Source of the DNA: Acanthopleura granulata
Lineage: Eukaryota > Mollusca > Polyplacophora > Chitonida > Chitonidae
Assembly (NCBI GenBank): GCA_016165875.1
Contig: JABBOT010000082.1
Location: 2,032,681 to 2,096,680, forward strand
Length of the DNA: 64,000 nucleotides
Reading direction: 5' to 3'
Part shown: positions 33,040-46,765 of the stretch, in pieces
How the letters are laid out: each line of letters begins with the position of its first letter
How positions within the stretch are numbered: position 1 is the first letter of the stretch
Made by a program: the position numbers and the translations under genes
Notes under the pieces: model-generated
Databases searched by the model: none
Told to the model about the DNA's origin: nothing
Seen by the model: the letters and a program-made list of their open reading frames with translations, nothing else

Positions 33040-34657
33040 CAGGTGATACATGATCTCAAGATAATTTAAAGGAAAAAGTTTTCAAATTATTTCTTTTCGA
33101 TGCATCATTAAGAAAATAACATTTTGTGTGCATGATGGTAACCTCAAGCGACAAGTTTAATTTAAGTACAAATCAGCTTGAAAAAAAGAAAGCAGGTACA
33201 TAAAAAGAGTTATTTCTAGACAGTCTGGACTGGGATGATCTTTTATTATTGGCCCCCTCACGCTGCCGCACATTTCAATGTTCCTGACCATATCTTAGGA
33301 TGGCTGTTTCCAGTTTTTGGTTTGCTAGCTTTAATGAGAGCAACGGGGACGGCAAACCCGTCTATCTAATGTAAGGCGACATAAAGGTTACAAATGGTCA
33401 GTTCGAAGGTGAAGGGTGCTGGAGCACTGATTGGATAATACTGCCAAAAAGACGGTATAGGCTGTTGGTACGGTATACATTTCTATACTGTCATTTTACA
33501 CCTGGTTAAAATATGTCAGAATTTTGTCTGCTTTGGGTATAACTGAAAACGTTTTGGCACGGCTACTACCCAGCTCCCTTGGAGGTTATCAAGGTGACAA
33601 AATGCTATTACGTCACTCCTAAGAGCAACAGGTAAAAAAAATTGTGAGGCTCATGCCAGGTTGATTTTTTGATATGAGAATAGCAGAAGTTGTATGTGGT
33701 GGTATGACATGGCACCACACAAATGTTTGGGGATACACATTTTCGGGGTTGAAGTTGACAAATTTACTACATAAATGGGAAGGAAAATCAATGTGCTCGC
33801 CTAAGCTAAAGAATTCCCATATATGTTTGGATAGCGGAAGTTATCTTCGGTATTTCGCACAAGCTCAATACTATCCGCTATGAGGGTTTCACCGTTAAGT
33901 GTGAAAAGCGGCTAACAGGTGACGTCACTGGCTTTGTTTTCTCGGCCCTCAGTGTCGCTTAACCTCCACACCCAAGAACTGTTCTATTTTGTTACCGTGT
34001 TGGCAGGTCTGGTGGTAGGCAAATTTAGCCAACTTGAGCCGATTCCACAAAGCCATTTCTGACTTCACTCATAATTTTAAAATAGGTAGCAAAAACAAAG
34101 CATCTGTGACTGCAAAATATCAAATTCTAAATTTTAATCCAAGTCAGAAATTGGTTTGTAGAGTTTGTACCGAGAGGTTGATATTTGGGCACTGTTGTCA
34201 AAGATAACTTTTATGAAGTGATTAAAACTTTTATGATATTTTTATAACATTTCCGACAGTAAATCTCTTTGACTTCAGCCAAATGTGAGTTTCTGAAATC
34301 CGTCCCTGGCAAGACGAACAGTGTGTTAACATCTGAAACCTGGCATGCATGTATAAGCGTCTGTCTATACACCGCTAATTTCTTCAGTGATTATATCACC
34401 TTGCATTTCCTTTTCTCGAAAGCTGTCGCGGGAATGGCGGATAGGGGGATGGCGAGAAAGCTATGCTATTTATATCGTAATTATGATAGATTTTTCATTT
34501 CAGTTTATTTCATTAAATCTGATATTTCTGTTCATCTTGAAGTAAAATTTTCTGCTTTTCTGTTCCAATAATACATAGCTCTTTATTGAAATATATGTAT
34601 TTGTTTTCTTCTCGTTCACAATAAATTGCTTGTTTTATCTATGTGTACATATAAGTA

Positions 34658-34926
34658 TTTATATATTTATTTTTTGGATTGGTGTTTTACACCGTACTCA
34701 AGAATATTTCACTTATATGATGACGGCCAGCATTATGGTGGGAGGGAACCGGGCAGAGCCCAGGGGAAACCCACGATCATCCGCAAGTTTCTGGCAGACC
34801 TTCCCACGTACGACCGGAGAGGAAGTCAGGATGAGGTGGTCTTGAACTCACAGCGCCCGCATTGTTGGGAGGCTTCGGGTCATTGCGCTGCGATAGCGCG
34901 CTAACCGTCTGACCCACGGAGACCCC
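34658..34926 (-). repeat. SINE-1, full length, reverse
   Basis: Counterpart of 7594-7863. Confidence 0.8.
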
Positions 34927-35131
34927 CTACATATAAGTAACAAAAGAGCAAGTAACTATGAAGTTCATATAAGATGAGAAAAAAACTATATTTTTCAACC
35001 AAATTTCGATTTTTTGAGGGGTTTTTTTTGTTTCTCTATTATGTCCTTAATCTTAAAATCTCCTGTGAAAATAAACATCTAATTGAGAGTCCCGTCGTTT
35101 TTACAGACAAATATCTACACATATAGTTCCT

Positions 35132-35364
35132 GTTAGCCGTTAAGTACTTGCTTTCCAGCCGCTGTGATCTCAAGATTAGCTCACGCTGGCTTCCTCTCCG
35201 GTCGTACGTGGGAAGGTCTCTGCCAGCAAAGTGCGGATGGTCGTAGTTTCCCTTGGGAACTTTCCCCGGGCTCTCTTTGGTTCCCTACCATAATGCTGGC
35301 TGCCGTCGTATTCGTGAAATATTTTTGAGTACAGCGTAAAACACCAATCAGATCAAATCAAATT
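35132..35364 (+). repeat. SINE-1, 5'-truncated
   Basis: Counterpart of 8071-8303. Confidence 0.75.
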
Positions 35365-35584
35365 TTCAACCGCTAGAGGTTCGAAGAGGCCCGGGATCAA
35401 CTCCGTTCTCGGGCACGGAACTTGGTGTCAATTAGTGTGACCGACGGTGCTCATCTGTGTGGTCATGCGTAACGGTTACTGAAAACCGCTGGTCTTCCAC
35501 CAGGAAGTGATATGTCACATGTTAGAGAGTTCAAGTATTGGTGGTTTCTCCCTCTACCCACAGTACAGGCCATATTCCTATATA

Positions 35585-37320
35585 CCCCTATAAGTGCCTG
35601 ACTCTGAGGTCACTGGTTCGAAACCCTAGTGGTTTCAGCCAATTTTCTACTTAGATTTACTTTCTAAACGACATCTATCAATCTGATATATTCAACTATG
35701 GGGGTTGTTTAATCTCTGAACACCAGAGGTGTAAAATCTAACTCTCAGCTACCTTCCCTTCTGTAGAAGTCCAGTTGGCCGAGAGGTATAGATTGTTGAA
35801 AAATACAGTAGAGCTGGATCCTAACCTTAATCCTTAAGCCCTTCCTGGTTCGAGGATAAGTTGACCCTCGGCCAAACATGGGCCGATCATGATCCCCTCC
35901 CTCCACGGATGATGACGCGATCCTCTGGCCATCATCCGCGGATGATGGCAAGATATTGAGCGTATCTTGATGAGAGACTTTTGTCATTACAACGTATAGA
36001 TTTTCGGCACAGCGATTATTCAGACGCACTGTCTCCAGTCATGTAAACACAAAGTGCACTCGGCTGCTGACTTTGTCATCGTCAGGCCATGATAATCCCC
36101 AATGGAACATACCCGGCTACTGTGTCAAACACTAGGGCTCAATTTCCAGCTGATGTGTTTTCTTACCGTTATTATTTACTCCATTCCGGGGAATGATAAG
36201 TTCAAGCGTGATGTTCAACTTTGTGCCTCCGAGGTGAGGATCGAAAGGTTACTGTGTCCCATTATCCACAAGCTTAATCTTGCACTGACTGCATAGAGCA
36301 GTGTGATGAACATAGGCCTAATGGTGTGACCTTACGCACCTTCCACTTGCAAAACGGCGCCAATTTGACATCAGCTGAAGAGGATTGTAAGGCCGTCGCC
36401 TCTTACTTTCGAACAACACTGTAATCAATACATGGGCATTACTCTGAAGACACCGATATGACCTTGTGGACCTCCCTCATGCAAAACTCTCCCTGGTTGA
36501 GATATTTCGTAACAGTCATGAGAGATTTACACAAGCTGGTTATGAATTTTGTCTGTAGAAGGCCTTGGGACTAAAAAAGTGGAGATTTATCGGAATTAGA
36601 AACGCATTCACACAGTGATCACAATTGTACAAGATGGTGAAATAAATATGAAAGTTTAAACTAAAGCTAGAATATTGAAGTGATGCTTGCCGGGAAATGT
36701 CACAATATTATATGCGGATCGTGGCACCTTGATCCGACCATCATTCGTGTATGATGGTCGTATAAAACGCCGACAGTGACAGCAGATTTGCTCACCATCG
36801 GCCGATGGTCAGCGTATGGTCGGTGTATAATTTTGGTGCCTGACTCTGAGATCTCTGGTTGGAAACCAAGAGTGGTCTCCGCCAATCAATAACGACTTTA
36901 ATACCGTTACTTAAATTCACTTTCCAAATAACATCTACCAGTCGGACATATTCAGCTAAGGGAGCTGTGTCATTTCTGATCATCAGTGGTGGAAAATGTA
37001 CGGATCAGCTACCTTCCTTTCTGTAGAAGTGCGCTTTGGCGAGTAATATAGACTGTTCACGAGTATAGTTAGCGGTTTGGCGCCTGACTCTGAGGTCACA
37101 GGTTCGAAACCAAGAGTGATCTACCTCAATTTTCATATGATGAATAATATAGACAATATTATTACTTAGATTCAGTTTCTTGATAACATCTACAAATCAC
37201 ATGTATTTATCTCATGTGGCTGTATCATTTTCTGACCATCATTGGAGTAAGGCATGTTAGTGTTATAGTCAACTATCAGAGGCCGGTGGTTCCAACCCCA
37301 GAGTGATTTCTTTCGAATTG
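35585..37320 (+). repeat. Cluster of second tRNA-derived SINE (Leu/Ser-like head), unit B
   Basis: Counterpart of the unit A cluster, nearly unchanged. The whole cluster is absent from unit C. Confidence 0.55.
35928..35949. repeat. Perfect 22-bp palindrome (CCATCATCCGC centre)
   Basis: GCCATCATCCGC followed by its reverse complement, sharing the GCGC centre. In unit A (8867-8888) one base breaks it. Confidence 0.8.
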
Positions 37321-37400
37321 TGTCTGTTTCTTTTTATGCAACCATTTGAACACATGAAAACATCAGCACTAATTTTGGCACAACATCGCTTTAATAGGAA

Positions 37401-37573
37401 TAGGCGTTGGTTGGCACATGTGGGCCTCGCTTCTGGTGTCATGGCGTTTCAGTGAGGCAGCATTGTCAACATGTTGGCACTGAGTCAACTACAAGGAGAC
37501 ACCGTCGTGATAAGATGGACATAATGTTTTATGCGCCGTTAAACTCCAAACAAACAAACAAACAAACAAACAA
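37401..37573 (+). repeat. SINE with CAAA tail
   Basis: Counterpart of 10340-10509. Confidence 0.55.
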
Positions 37574-37675
37574 TACTTGCAGAATTGAGAATAGCAGCGA
37601 CTTTCCTTCATTTATCTATTTACACTTGCATCGCTCTGAATGATAAGGTCAAGTTTACACCACAAGTCATCTGTA

Positions 37676-37845
37676 TTTATATTTATTTATTTATTTATTT
37701 ATTTCTTTATTTATTTATTTATTTATTAGTTTCTTGAATTGGGATTTTACGCCGTACTCATGAACATTTCATTTGTTCGACGGAGGCCAGCATTATGGTG
37801 GGAAGAAACGGAACAGAGCCCAGGGTAAACCCATGAACATCCGCT
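37676..37845 (-). repeat. SINE-1 3' half, reverse
   Basis: Counterpart of 10612-10755. The TTTA tract is interrupted by TTTCTTTA, and GCCGTACTCATGAAC is kept (lost in unit A). Confidence 0.7.
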
Positions 37846-38579
37846 GTCATCTCTATTTGTAGAATACTGCCTCTTTGCACATTCATATGCCAGTAACAAA
37901 ATATGCAAAATTTATGAAACTCTCATAGAATAATATCTGTGTTATTTAACAATGATAGTTTCCTCACAATCGTTGACTTCTTAAATTGTAATGTATATCT
38001 CAGATTATAGCTTGTTGTTAATACACAGAAGACAAATCTAGTTGGGGGGTGAAAGGAAATAGGGCAGTCGCTGAAGAAAACCATGGCATCTCGCCAGGCA
38101 CATGATAAAACTCCTGACGTAAAGAAGCATTCGATTCAACACTGGTCTGAATGGAGGACATGACCTCATTGGCGATTGTCCAGTGGCCCGAGTTCAGGTA
38201 TCCCCGTAGACGTTCGGTCAGTCAGTGATCCCTTGTCCTGAGAGCAGTATTTGAGGAATCATGAATACGAACTGACCGCTTGAAGAAACATGCTGTAGGT
38301 CTTCCAGTTATGTAAATCGTTAATGATACAAAAATAACATTTTATCTAAATAAAGTCACTGCTCAATGGTTGCAATGTTGTTAAGACGGAATTGCTGTGG
38401 GAAAATGTCGTCACACGGTTTTCCATAACCGATATCAGACAAATTGGGACTCACCTAAGACGTTGGTATTCCAAATGTGAGTCACTTATGCGGTCCGCTG
38501 ATGTTTTTTTTCTTCATAATCAGAAACTCATGATTGATAATTTCGATAATTTTCTCCTCAAATTTTGTACGCCTTCACA

Positions 38580-38662
38580 AATCACTTATATAACGACGGC
38601 CAGTATTATGGTGGCAGGAAACCGGAGAGAGCCTGGGGAAAGCCACGAACTTCTGCAGGTAG
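38580..38662 (-). repeat. SINE-1 internal fragment, reverse
   Basis: Counterpart of 11481-11562. Confidence 0.6.
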
Positions 38663-38808
38663 GGTTGGATTTTTAAAACACTGAAAATATGGTCGACAAC
38701 AACATTTACTAACGTGAAATAACTTTTAATTGGTTCCTGTGTATAGGCCTACAGATTGGCTAAAACAAGCTACCTGGCGTTCTGGTCTCAACACCGCTGA
38801 AATGTGAA

Positions 38809-39689
38809 CTAGCATACGGTCACCACTGGGACAAGGGGAGACAACTCGTTGGGCTCGATATCGTAAGCTCTTCCGAGACAACTGACTTTCTCTCCGCGCC
38901 TCATAAGAATGCGATGGTACAGGAATATAAAGAGAAGCAGGGCACCTATGAAAATCAGCAAAGGAATCACAAGTCCCAGGGCCAAGACAGTCGAGGAAAG
39001 TTTGTGCAGGAGAACCTCGTTTTGGTTTTCCAGGTTGTAATAGCAAGGATGTGATTGGCCGGGCCTGCCATGCGCACTTGAGAAAGTTTCCACATTATCT
39101 GCATGGTGAAGAACGCTTCCTTCACACGAGTATGTAGAACACTGGAAAGAAAGCCAGAGATTAGAATATGGTCTGAAAATTTCTTTTTTGTTTTATTACT
39201 ATCAAAACAAAAAGAAATGTCTGCAATGAGTTTAGTAATTTATTTATTTGCACATCAACATCATCATCAACAACAACAACAACAACAACAACAACATTAC
39301 ATGTAATTAAGCACAAGATCGCTCATTACCTTGATGGCTCCACTGCCGTAGGTGGCAGGTAAATATCCATAATTGATGAAGTTATGAGCGTCGTCGAACA
39401 GCGTAGCGTTGGGAACGCTCTTCCCATCTTCCGTGACGTAGGCGACAATGATCTCCACGCAGGGATAATGTGATCTACAACCGTGTCCCTTGTCGCAGTG
39501 ACAAGCGATCTGGCCGGCTTTCACCACATTGCGCACGGTATAGTTTGTGGCGGTGAACTGTCTCGTGGCGTTGTACGGTTTGGCCATCGTGGCGCCGATG
39601 GTTATCATCGCGATGGGACTGCCGGCCAACAATATCCCATCGAGAATGACCACGATCAGTGTGAATACTTGCTTCTTCGTGCAGCCCAT
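38809..39689 (-). CDS. KCNMB-like two-transmembrane protein, copy 2 (full length, 230 aa)
   Basis: Exon 1 is 39689-39330 and exon 2 is 39141-38809, phase 0 intron (GTAATGAG donor, CTTTCCAG acceptor), 230 residues. Short N-terminus, helix 1 about 8-31, extracellular loop of about 140 residues with Cys63, 65, 71, 77, 121, 126 and 153 and sequons at Asn40, 49 and 94, helix 2 about 172-195, and a tail of about 35 residues. YPC (75-77), CYYN (153-156) and VLLH (163-166) match the conserved loop of calcium-activated potassium channel beta subunits. It would sit in the plasma membrane and modulate a slo channel (inference). Its 5' end faces gene C about 10 kb away; its 3' end faces gene B. Any non-coding 5' exon was not found. 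Confidence 0.75.
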
Positions 39690-41063
39690 TTTTGGCCTTG
39701 ACCAAACGGATTAGCTACACAGAGGGATATGGTGTTCATAGAATTCCTTTTGAAATCAGCTACCAGTCCTTCAAATAAACAATTTTATTGGGATAATTAT
39801 GCGTACCACACGTTCGGGACTTTTAGCAACATTTTAGCAACACCGGTGCATTTGCGTTGCCAAATGTGGCCATTGCGATTCGTGTAGCCTATGCCGGACC
39901 ACAGCTTTCACGGTTTCTCCATGCGACGTTGGGATCAGAGAAGAAACAATCAAGATATCAGTAGCTGTCACATACAATATATTACATACACAGCTGTAAT
40001 ATAACTGCAGACACAATCTGTTTTAAGGCACGATGTGGCCGCCTCTAATACTGTATCCGCTATAGTACTGACGTATCATTAGTTAACAAGCATGTATTAT
40101 CAGTATATCCGCATAGAGACATATAAAATGTCTGCAACGTGGAAATACATTTACCGTATCACTTACACCAGGGCACCGCCTATGAATATGACTGCACGCA
40201 GTCGTCATGCAGAATGCATGAACCGTGATGTTAGGTTTGTCTGCATTGCCACATGTAGCAGGCTTCTCGCACTTTCTCTTTAAAGACGGTAAATATCCTT
40301 CACGAAGAACATATACAGTATATGTCTACAGCGGCCGACACAATTATGTCATTTGCTCACAAGCACCACCGTGATTGTCACCACACCGTTGTAAAATATG
40401 AAGACGTATGTATCTAGAGGTCTCCCAGTCCATAATTTTTCACCTCATACAATATCAACAGTCTGTATGTCATTTCACAAAAGCCTGTGCGTTATACAAC
40501 CTCAGACCAAGTACAACATTCCCAGTAATGTAGCCTATAATAGCCCTGTATAGCGTTAAACCGGGAGGAGTTAAACACGTGAAGATATGACCAGATTTGC
40601 CGAACAAGTTTTCGACTCTTCCAAACCATTCACTCTCAATACCTTTCCATAAATGATTTCAAAGCCCTGGATTATCAATACAAGCGAACCCGCCTTCCTT
40701 GGTCTGTTTATATTTTTTGTGTGTGTTTTCTTTTCAAGAGAGCTGGGGTACTTTTGTAAAGGCTAAACTGACTGAAGAGAACAATTCACGCACTAATGAT
40801 TGAGTATTTGTAGTTGTATTAGGAAGAACTCTACTTCTACACGTGGTAATACTCGTTTCGTCTCAGAATATATCTTGAAGGAATAGATCTGTGTGATCCT
40901 GTTACTCACGGATTTTGCTTGGATCAAGCATAACGGGGAAATGAAGCGACAAAAGAGTGCTTTAAGAGGTGAAGTTATGAAAGTTTATGTTGTGTTATAA
41001 CAGCGTAGGTAGCCGGGTATTGTGTGTACGCTTATTTTGCCTGGCATGTACGTATATGATATG

Positions 41064-41331
41064 CGTGGCCGAAGCGCTTAGCGCGATAGTGCAGCGTACT
41101 GAGCCAGGTGCCTCTCACCAAAGCGATCGCTGTCAGTTCAAGTCCAGCCTAGGCTGGTCTCCTCTCAGGTATTACAAGGGAAGGTGTGCCAGCAACCTGC
41201 GAATGGTCGTATGATTACCCCGGCCCCTGACCGGTTTCCTTCCACCATAATACTGGCCGCCGTGCTATAACTTAAATACTCTTGAGTATGGCGTTAAATA
41301 CCAATCAGTGTATTTATTTATTTACTTGGTT
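41064..41331 (+). repeat. SINE-1, near full length
   Basis: Counterpart of 13841-14100. Confidence 0.75.
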
Positions 41332-41484
41332 AGTTTTTTATCCCTCATGTAACTTTACGACCACTCCAATGTTGTTGACAGACCTTCCCACGTACGACCG
41401 GAGAGGAAGCCAGTGATGGCACTGGTCAACTGGTAATTACGGTATGGCGCGATAACTCACTCGGCAACGGAGACCCAAAACGCC
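41332..41484 (-). repeat. SINE-1 5' part, reverse, nested
   Basis: Counterpart of 14101-14255. Confidence 0.65.
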
Positions 41485-41689
41485 AATCAAATCAAATAAA
41501 TAAACTGAATATGTGAGTATCTCTTCTGACAATACCGTATATATACTCGTTTGATGAAACTCCACGAGACGCAAAAATACTGCAAATATATTTTATACAT
41601 GTGTTCTGAACCAAAAAACATCTGCAAGGGAAAAATTCTGACCGGAGTAGTAACATATTTGACATAATTAGCAAATTATAATATCATTG

Positions 41690-42140
41690 GGGATTTTCCT
41701 CACACCGATCGACCAAAGCATGGAAAGTACTCCCTATTAAACCTCGGGGAAAATACTCTCCATGAACAACCACGGCTTGGAAATATCAGATGCAAACTAC
41801 ACGAGAAATATTCGCCATCCAACAAGAAGAGAATATAGGAAACCGAGGGAAACATTCTACATGCGACCAAAGAAACAGAGGGAAACACACCCTATGCTAC
41901 CATGGGGAAATGTATTAAACAAGACCCAGGGAAATATTTCCAACATACAATTAGTAGCAAAAATGACTAAACCACATGAATATCATTCATGTCACCAGAA
42001 GGTCATGTACAGATTCAAGGAACCCTAAACATCAACCACTGGGAAAAATATCAAACCACGAAAAATACCCCCTCCCCGAAATTCCTCACACAACTAGGGA
42101 TTAAAATATAAGTACATCAAATTGCGGTAATATTCCCTAC
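41690..42140. repeat. Degenerate AT-rich short tandem repeat, shortened
   Basis: Counterpart of 14462-15090 with about 240 bp deleted at CATGAATGACATCAAGG. Confidence 0.55.
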
Positions 42141-42606
42141 ATGAATGACATCAAGGGAGATAAGCCCAAAAGAATCTCAGAGGTATAGGCTTCGTCACAA
42201 AGAATATTCCCCTAGAAAAGTTTTCCGAATATCGGCCATTTTTTATATCTGACAAAGATCCGGACGTTCAACGTTTACCAACAGTTATTTTCAGTTATTT
42301 TCGGCACGTTAAAATCACGCATACAGCCCTGAAAGCTCAATGATTTTCAACATTACAGCGACAACTGTTTTCTGTGGCGTGACATTTAGAAATGCCATTT
42401 TTGTCAATTTAATTTCCAGTTATCGGGCAGATTAACTAACCAGGTGGATACTAACAACAGATTAGTGACAAGAAGCTGAAACTACACTAGGTAGTACAGT
42501 TTTAATATTTAATTTGAAAGGCCTGTTGTCACGTGAGTTCTCCCGCGAATTTCACAGAAAGGACATAGGGTTGGTAAGTGTGTAGCAGATACAGTTTTCA
42601 TACAGT

Positions 42607-42868
42607 CACGAGTGAGTGAGTGAGGGCTTGGGGTTTAACGTCGTACTTAACAATGTCTCAGTCACATGACGACGAGGAGTAATTCGGATGTGCCGATATA
42701 GTGAGTCTTCTCTTGGCAGGGCGAGTCCATCCCGCCAGAGTGCTGGCACTATTAGAGCATCATGCCGAAGACACCAGACGTCACACCCCACCCAGTCACA
42801 TTTTACTGACACCGGGTCGGCTAATCCTGTTTCCTTCCCTTCCCCTTTCTATGCTGAGCCCCGGGCGA
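42607..42868 (-). repeat. SINE-2 (CTCA-tailed), reverse
   Basis: Counterpart of 15608-15870. Confidence 0.7.
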
Positions 42869-44072
42869 GGAAGCAATTATCTTCTCGACAGATTAGACCT
42901 ATGCCTACACCACCAGCGCGTCTTATAACATACACTACACAATGAATAACTCGCGTAACAGCCCTGGGCGAAATCTGCTTCTGATTATGGCATTCGGGTT
43001 CCAGGCGTTACATACTTTATACATAAGATCTGCCATCTGTCTAAACAAACGGGAAGAAGTCGGTAACGGAGGAGGTTACAGCCGGCTATATTATATCCGC
43101 ATTACCTTCAGTCATCCAGACGGGATACAAGCCTTCAGATTAGAGTTAATATAGGATGTGCACCACGACGGCCGGCCGGGTGTCTCTTTAAGTGCAGTTT
43201 GCAGTATAGCCATAAAAATGTGTAGTCTTGTGGGTTTAAAATATTTCGTCTTTATCAAATGCGAAATACCAATGAAGTGCATCTAGCAATTTGTATATCA
43301 CATGCCTGCTTTCATGCATCTAATTCTGTTTAACCCCAGCCCTGGGGGCTGTGTAATTTCTCATTTACATTATTATCAGAATAAAATCCTAACTGTAATA
43401 AATTGACCAGGTGCCGGATTTCACCTGTAAAGCGGGGCCATTTACCAAATATCACACTGTCGGCACTGCTTAATTTTTTTTAAAATTTACCCTGCGCCGT
43501 CGTTTATGCTGTATTCCCATAGAAACCAGCTTTGTGATGGCAGACTAAGCATCCCCCGAGTCCGAGACCCTTGACGAAATTCCCACTTGTCCGTGTGTTG
43601 AATGTGATAAAAACACAGCGTTTCAAGTATTTCTAAAACATATCATAATTTCGTCATAAATATCTTGTTCATTAGAACCATATCGTAAGGTCGTCATAAA
43701 TATCTTGTTCATTTGAATCATATCCTAAGTGCTGTTTTTACCCTGTATATCTGTATTATCATTCTGTTTGTTTGTTTGGGCAGATGATACATCAGCCAAC
43801 TAGTAGAGGCTTTAATATGGTTTTTGTTAATGTCTAACCATATGTGTATACACATATGTGTTATAGTCACAATTATTGTTTTCTCAACACCCGCCTCGTA
43901 GTATATAAGTTTTCATTTTGGTTGTATCTTCATTCGGTTGACAACGATGTTAGGAGATACATTGAAACGCTGGGGTATAATAAATCAGAAGTTGTTATCC
44001 ATGTAAACTCTGATATTAATTCTAAACCAGTAACGTCCTTCAATGTCCTATATACATAACTTGGGTCATGTT

Positions 44073-44300
44073 TGTAGTGATTGTGTAAGTGACTGTAAAA
44101 GTAGTTTTGCAAGTGATTGTGTACTTAGTTGTGTAAGTTGTTATGTAAGTGGTTGGCGTAAGTGATTGTGTAAGTTGTTGCATACGTTGTTATGTAAGTG
44201 ATTGTGTAAGTGCTTGTGTAAGTGGTTGTCTAAGGTTTTGTGTAAGTGGCGGTATAAGGTGTTGTGTACTTGATTGTGTGAGCGATTGTGTAAGTGGTGA
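44073..44300. repeat. 12-bp array (TGTAAGTGATTG)
   Basis: Counterpart of 17083-17308. Confidence 0.75.
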
Positions 44301-44430
44301 AGTTTTAAACGTTTACATGAACAGTATACATTGGGCAGGAATCCTTCATCTTTGTCATTGTGCAATAGCCCTAGGATGAAGGGTTGGTGAGTGGGTTTGG
44401 TGTGTGGGGTAAGGGCGGGGGATTATCCGT

Positions 44431-44535
44431 GCACAAGTGGTTAACGTGCTAGCGCAGTACAATGACCCAGTTGACTGCCCTCCACGTACTGGCTGTAAGT
44501 TCAAGTCCAATGCATGCTGGCTTTCTAGGTTCCAT
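44431..44535 (+). repeat. SINE-1 5' fragment
   Basis: Counterpart of 17441-17545. Confidence 0.65.
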
Positions 44536-45218
44536 TCGGCATTGACACTGTAACTTCGAAAATATTTGGTGAGTGCAAAGATTTTGTTGTTATTGTATTT
44601 TTTTTTCAAGACCTTTCCAGCTTTCTAAATTCTTAAACCATATGAATGTCTATTCATTTTAAGAAAATTGCCCAAACCAAATAAAGGACGATAGCACCGG
44701 GAGTAATACCAGGGCAGCGACAACATACAGTGTGATAGCTGACAAATCACATGTACTCGGTGAAATAACGCCTCTTGTCAATTTTCCTCCGTTGTGTTTT
44801 TGTTTTAACTGTTCACATACATGCTAAAAAAGTAACGACTTACACCCCACCCACCCCCCACTTCGAACACCGTGGTTTGAACAGCATTAGAATTAAAAAT
44901 GAGGTGGTGATCACTACAGTTTATAGGGACCGTCAACTTTGCACAGGGAAATAAATGAACCTACTGTCGTCGAATAAAAACCCGTTCCTAAGTAAATGGC
45001 ACGATCTCCTATAGTTTCGAGTCGCATAACACTTTGGAGCGTTTATCAATTACATATATTAAGCTCATGGAGATGATGAGTTAATTGATCAGGCCATTTC
45101 CTTGTTGTTTATTTAATACTTTAATACTCAGTTTCCACGTATACGCCTGGAGTCAGTTTCATGTAAGGCCACAGAACATGTTGTTCTAATTCAGTGATGT
45201 CATTTTAATTTATGTGAT

Positions 45219-45336
45219 TTATTTAATTGGTATTTTACGCCATACTTAAGAATATTTCAATCATACGACGGCAGCCAATATTATGGTGGGAGGAAATCGG
45301 GCAGACCCCTGGGAAAACCCACAGCCATTCTGCCAG
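45219..45336 (-). repeat. SINE-1 3' fragment, reverse
   Basis: Counterpart of 18229-18345. Confidence 0.7.
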
Positions 45337-45956
45337 TTTTGGAATTTTCATTTTTTTTTTCTTTTTTGGTTATTTTGGAACATTCACTTCTTGAGGAAAA
45401 TACCTAGTTCTCATGCCATTCTGTAATAACGCGAAAATACCTACTATTAGGGTGACCATGTCCCTTTAAGACAAAAAAGTTGTAGCGGAAAAACCACATA
45501 AGACGAACTAATTAGTGCTAACTAAGTATTGGTTTGATAAAAACCCTGAAACACTGAGAACACGTTTAAAATGTCTCACATGGTCTAAAATAGCAAGAAT
45601 CACTAAGTTCAGACAAAAATATTCTGTGGATAGGTGACTTCAGGGTCGTTGGCGCCTGTGATACCACCTTAACAGTCAAGCAACCTATAGAACTGAAAAC
45701 TGTTGGAAAATGATCCGGTTCCTGTACTCCAGCAAGGAGTCCAAACTTTTGAGGGGGTCAAAAGGGATGGTACATGTAGAGGACGTGTATGTTGTGACTT
45801 CTTGAGCACTTACATGAACAGCAAAAATAAAACCGTAACGGCGGTAAATTGACAAAAGGCGGATTTCACCAGTTACGTTTGACTATTTGCTAACTATCAA
45901 CACTGTCACGGTTGCTATGGTTTTACCCTCTGTGCTGTAGTCATTTATATCATGTA

Positions 45957-46187
45957 AGGGGGCCTTGGTAGCTCACTTGCTTAGTGCGGTATTGCAGCGT
46001 AATGATCCGCAAGCCTCCAACCAATATGGCTCTTGTTGGCTTCCTCTCCGACCGTATGTGGGAAGGTCGGTCAGCAACGTGCGGATGGGCGTGAATTTCC
46101 ACCAGTCTCTGTCCGGTTTCCTCCCTCCATAAAGTAGGCCGCCGTTGTAGAAGTGAAATATTCACCAGCCAAATAAGTAAATAAAAT
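45957..46187 (+). repeat. SINE-1 with tail deletion
   Basis: Counterpart of 19015-19262. Confidence 0.75.
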
Positions 46188-46345
46188 ATTTCTTACAGTG
46201 AGAGTGAGAATGGACCATTTGTTTGTGTGTACATGAAAGAGGCGAAATGTAACTGGTGATGACCACTATCCGAGCACACTGCCTGAAACAAACAAGTTCT
46301 TCTCATCCAGTGACACTAATCATACTCATATTTACACATATTTGC

Positions 46346-46520
46346 CTGGGACCTTGGTGGCTCAGTTGGTTAGCGCGTTAGCGCAGAGTAATGAACCAGA
46401 AGTCTCCCACCAATGCGGTCGTTATATGTTCTCTCAGTTCATGCTGACCCCTGACGTATAAGTGAAATATTCTTGAGTACCGCGTAAAAAAACCATTGAA
46501 ATAAATCAAAAAATAAATGT
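46346..46520 (+). repeat. SINE-1 with core deletion
   Basis: Counterpart of 19422-19690; the head keeps GTTGGTTAGCGCGTTAGCGC, a better A-box region than in unit A. Confidence 0.75.
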
Positions 46521-46574
46521 ATCATGTAAAATAAATTTGCTGTAGCCAAAGTGTTGATGCCGCCACAGGAATCC

Positions 46575-46765
46575 ATCCAGTGACAATATACTGACACCGG
46601 GCTGGGCAGTCTTGTTTCCTTGTTCTAACATATCATACCTGGGCGCCAAGCTTGGCAGTAACAAGTACTATTTTTAACGTCGCTGGCATGATCCCATCTG
46701 GTATTGATCTTAAATCTACCGACCTACGAGTCGTAAGATCTAAACCACTAGACCATCGAGGAGGT
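46575..46765 (-). repeat. SINE-2 5' part with tRNA-Thr-like head, reverse
   Basis: Counterpart of 19731-19921. CGTAAG replaces CGGAAG beside the anticodon stem, breaking a pair. Confidence 0.6.

Larger units (their letters stand above)
33040..38808. other. Intergenic stretch, unit B
   Basis: Counterpart of 5965-11709, almost the same sequence. Candidate AATAAA at 34620-34625. Confidence 0.6.
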
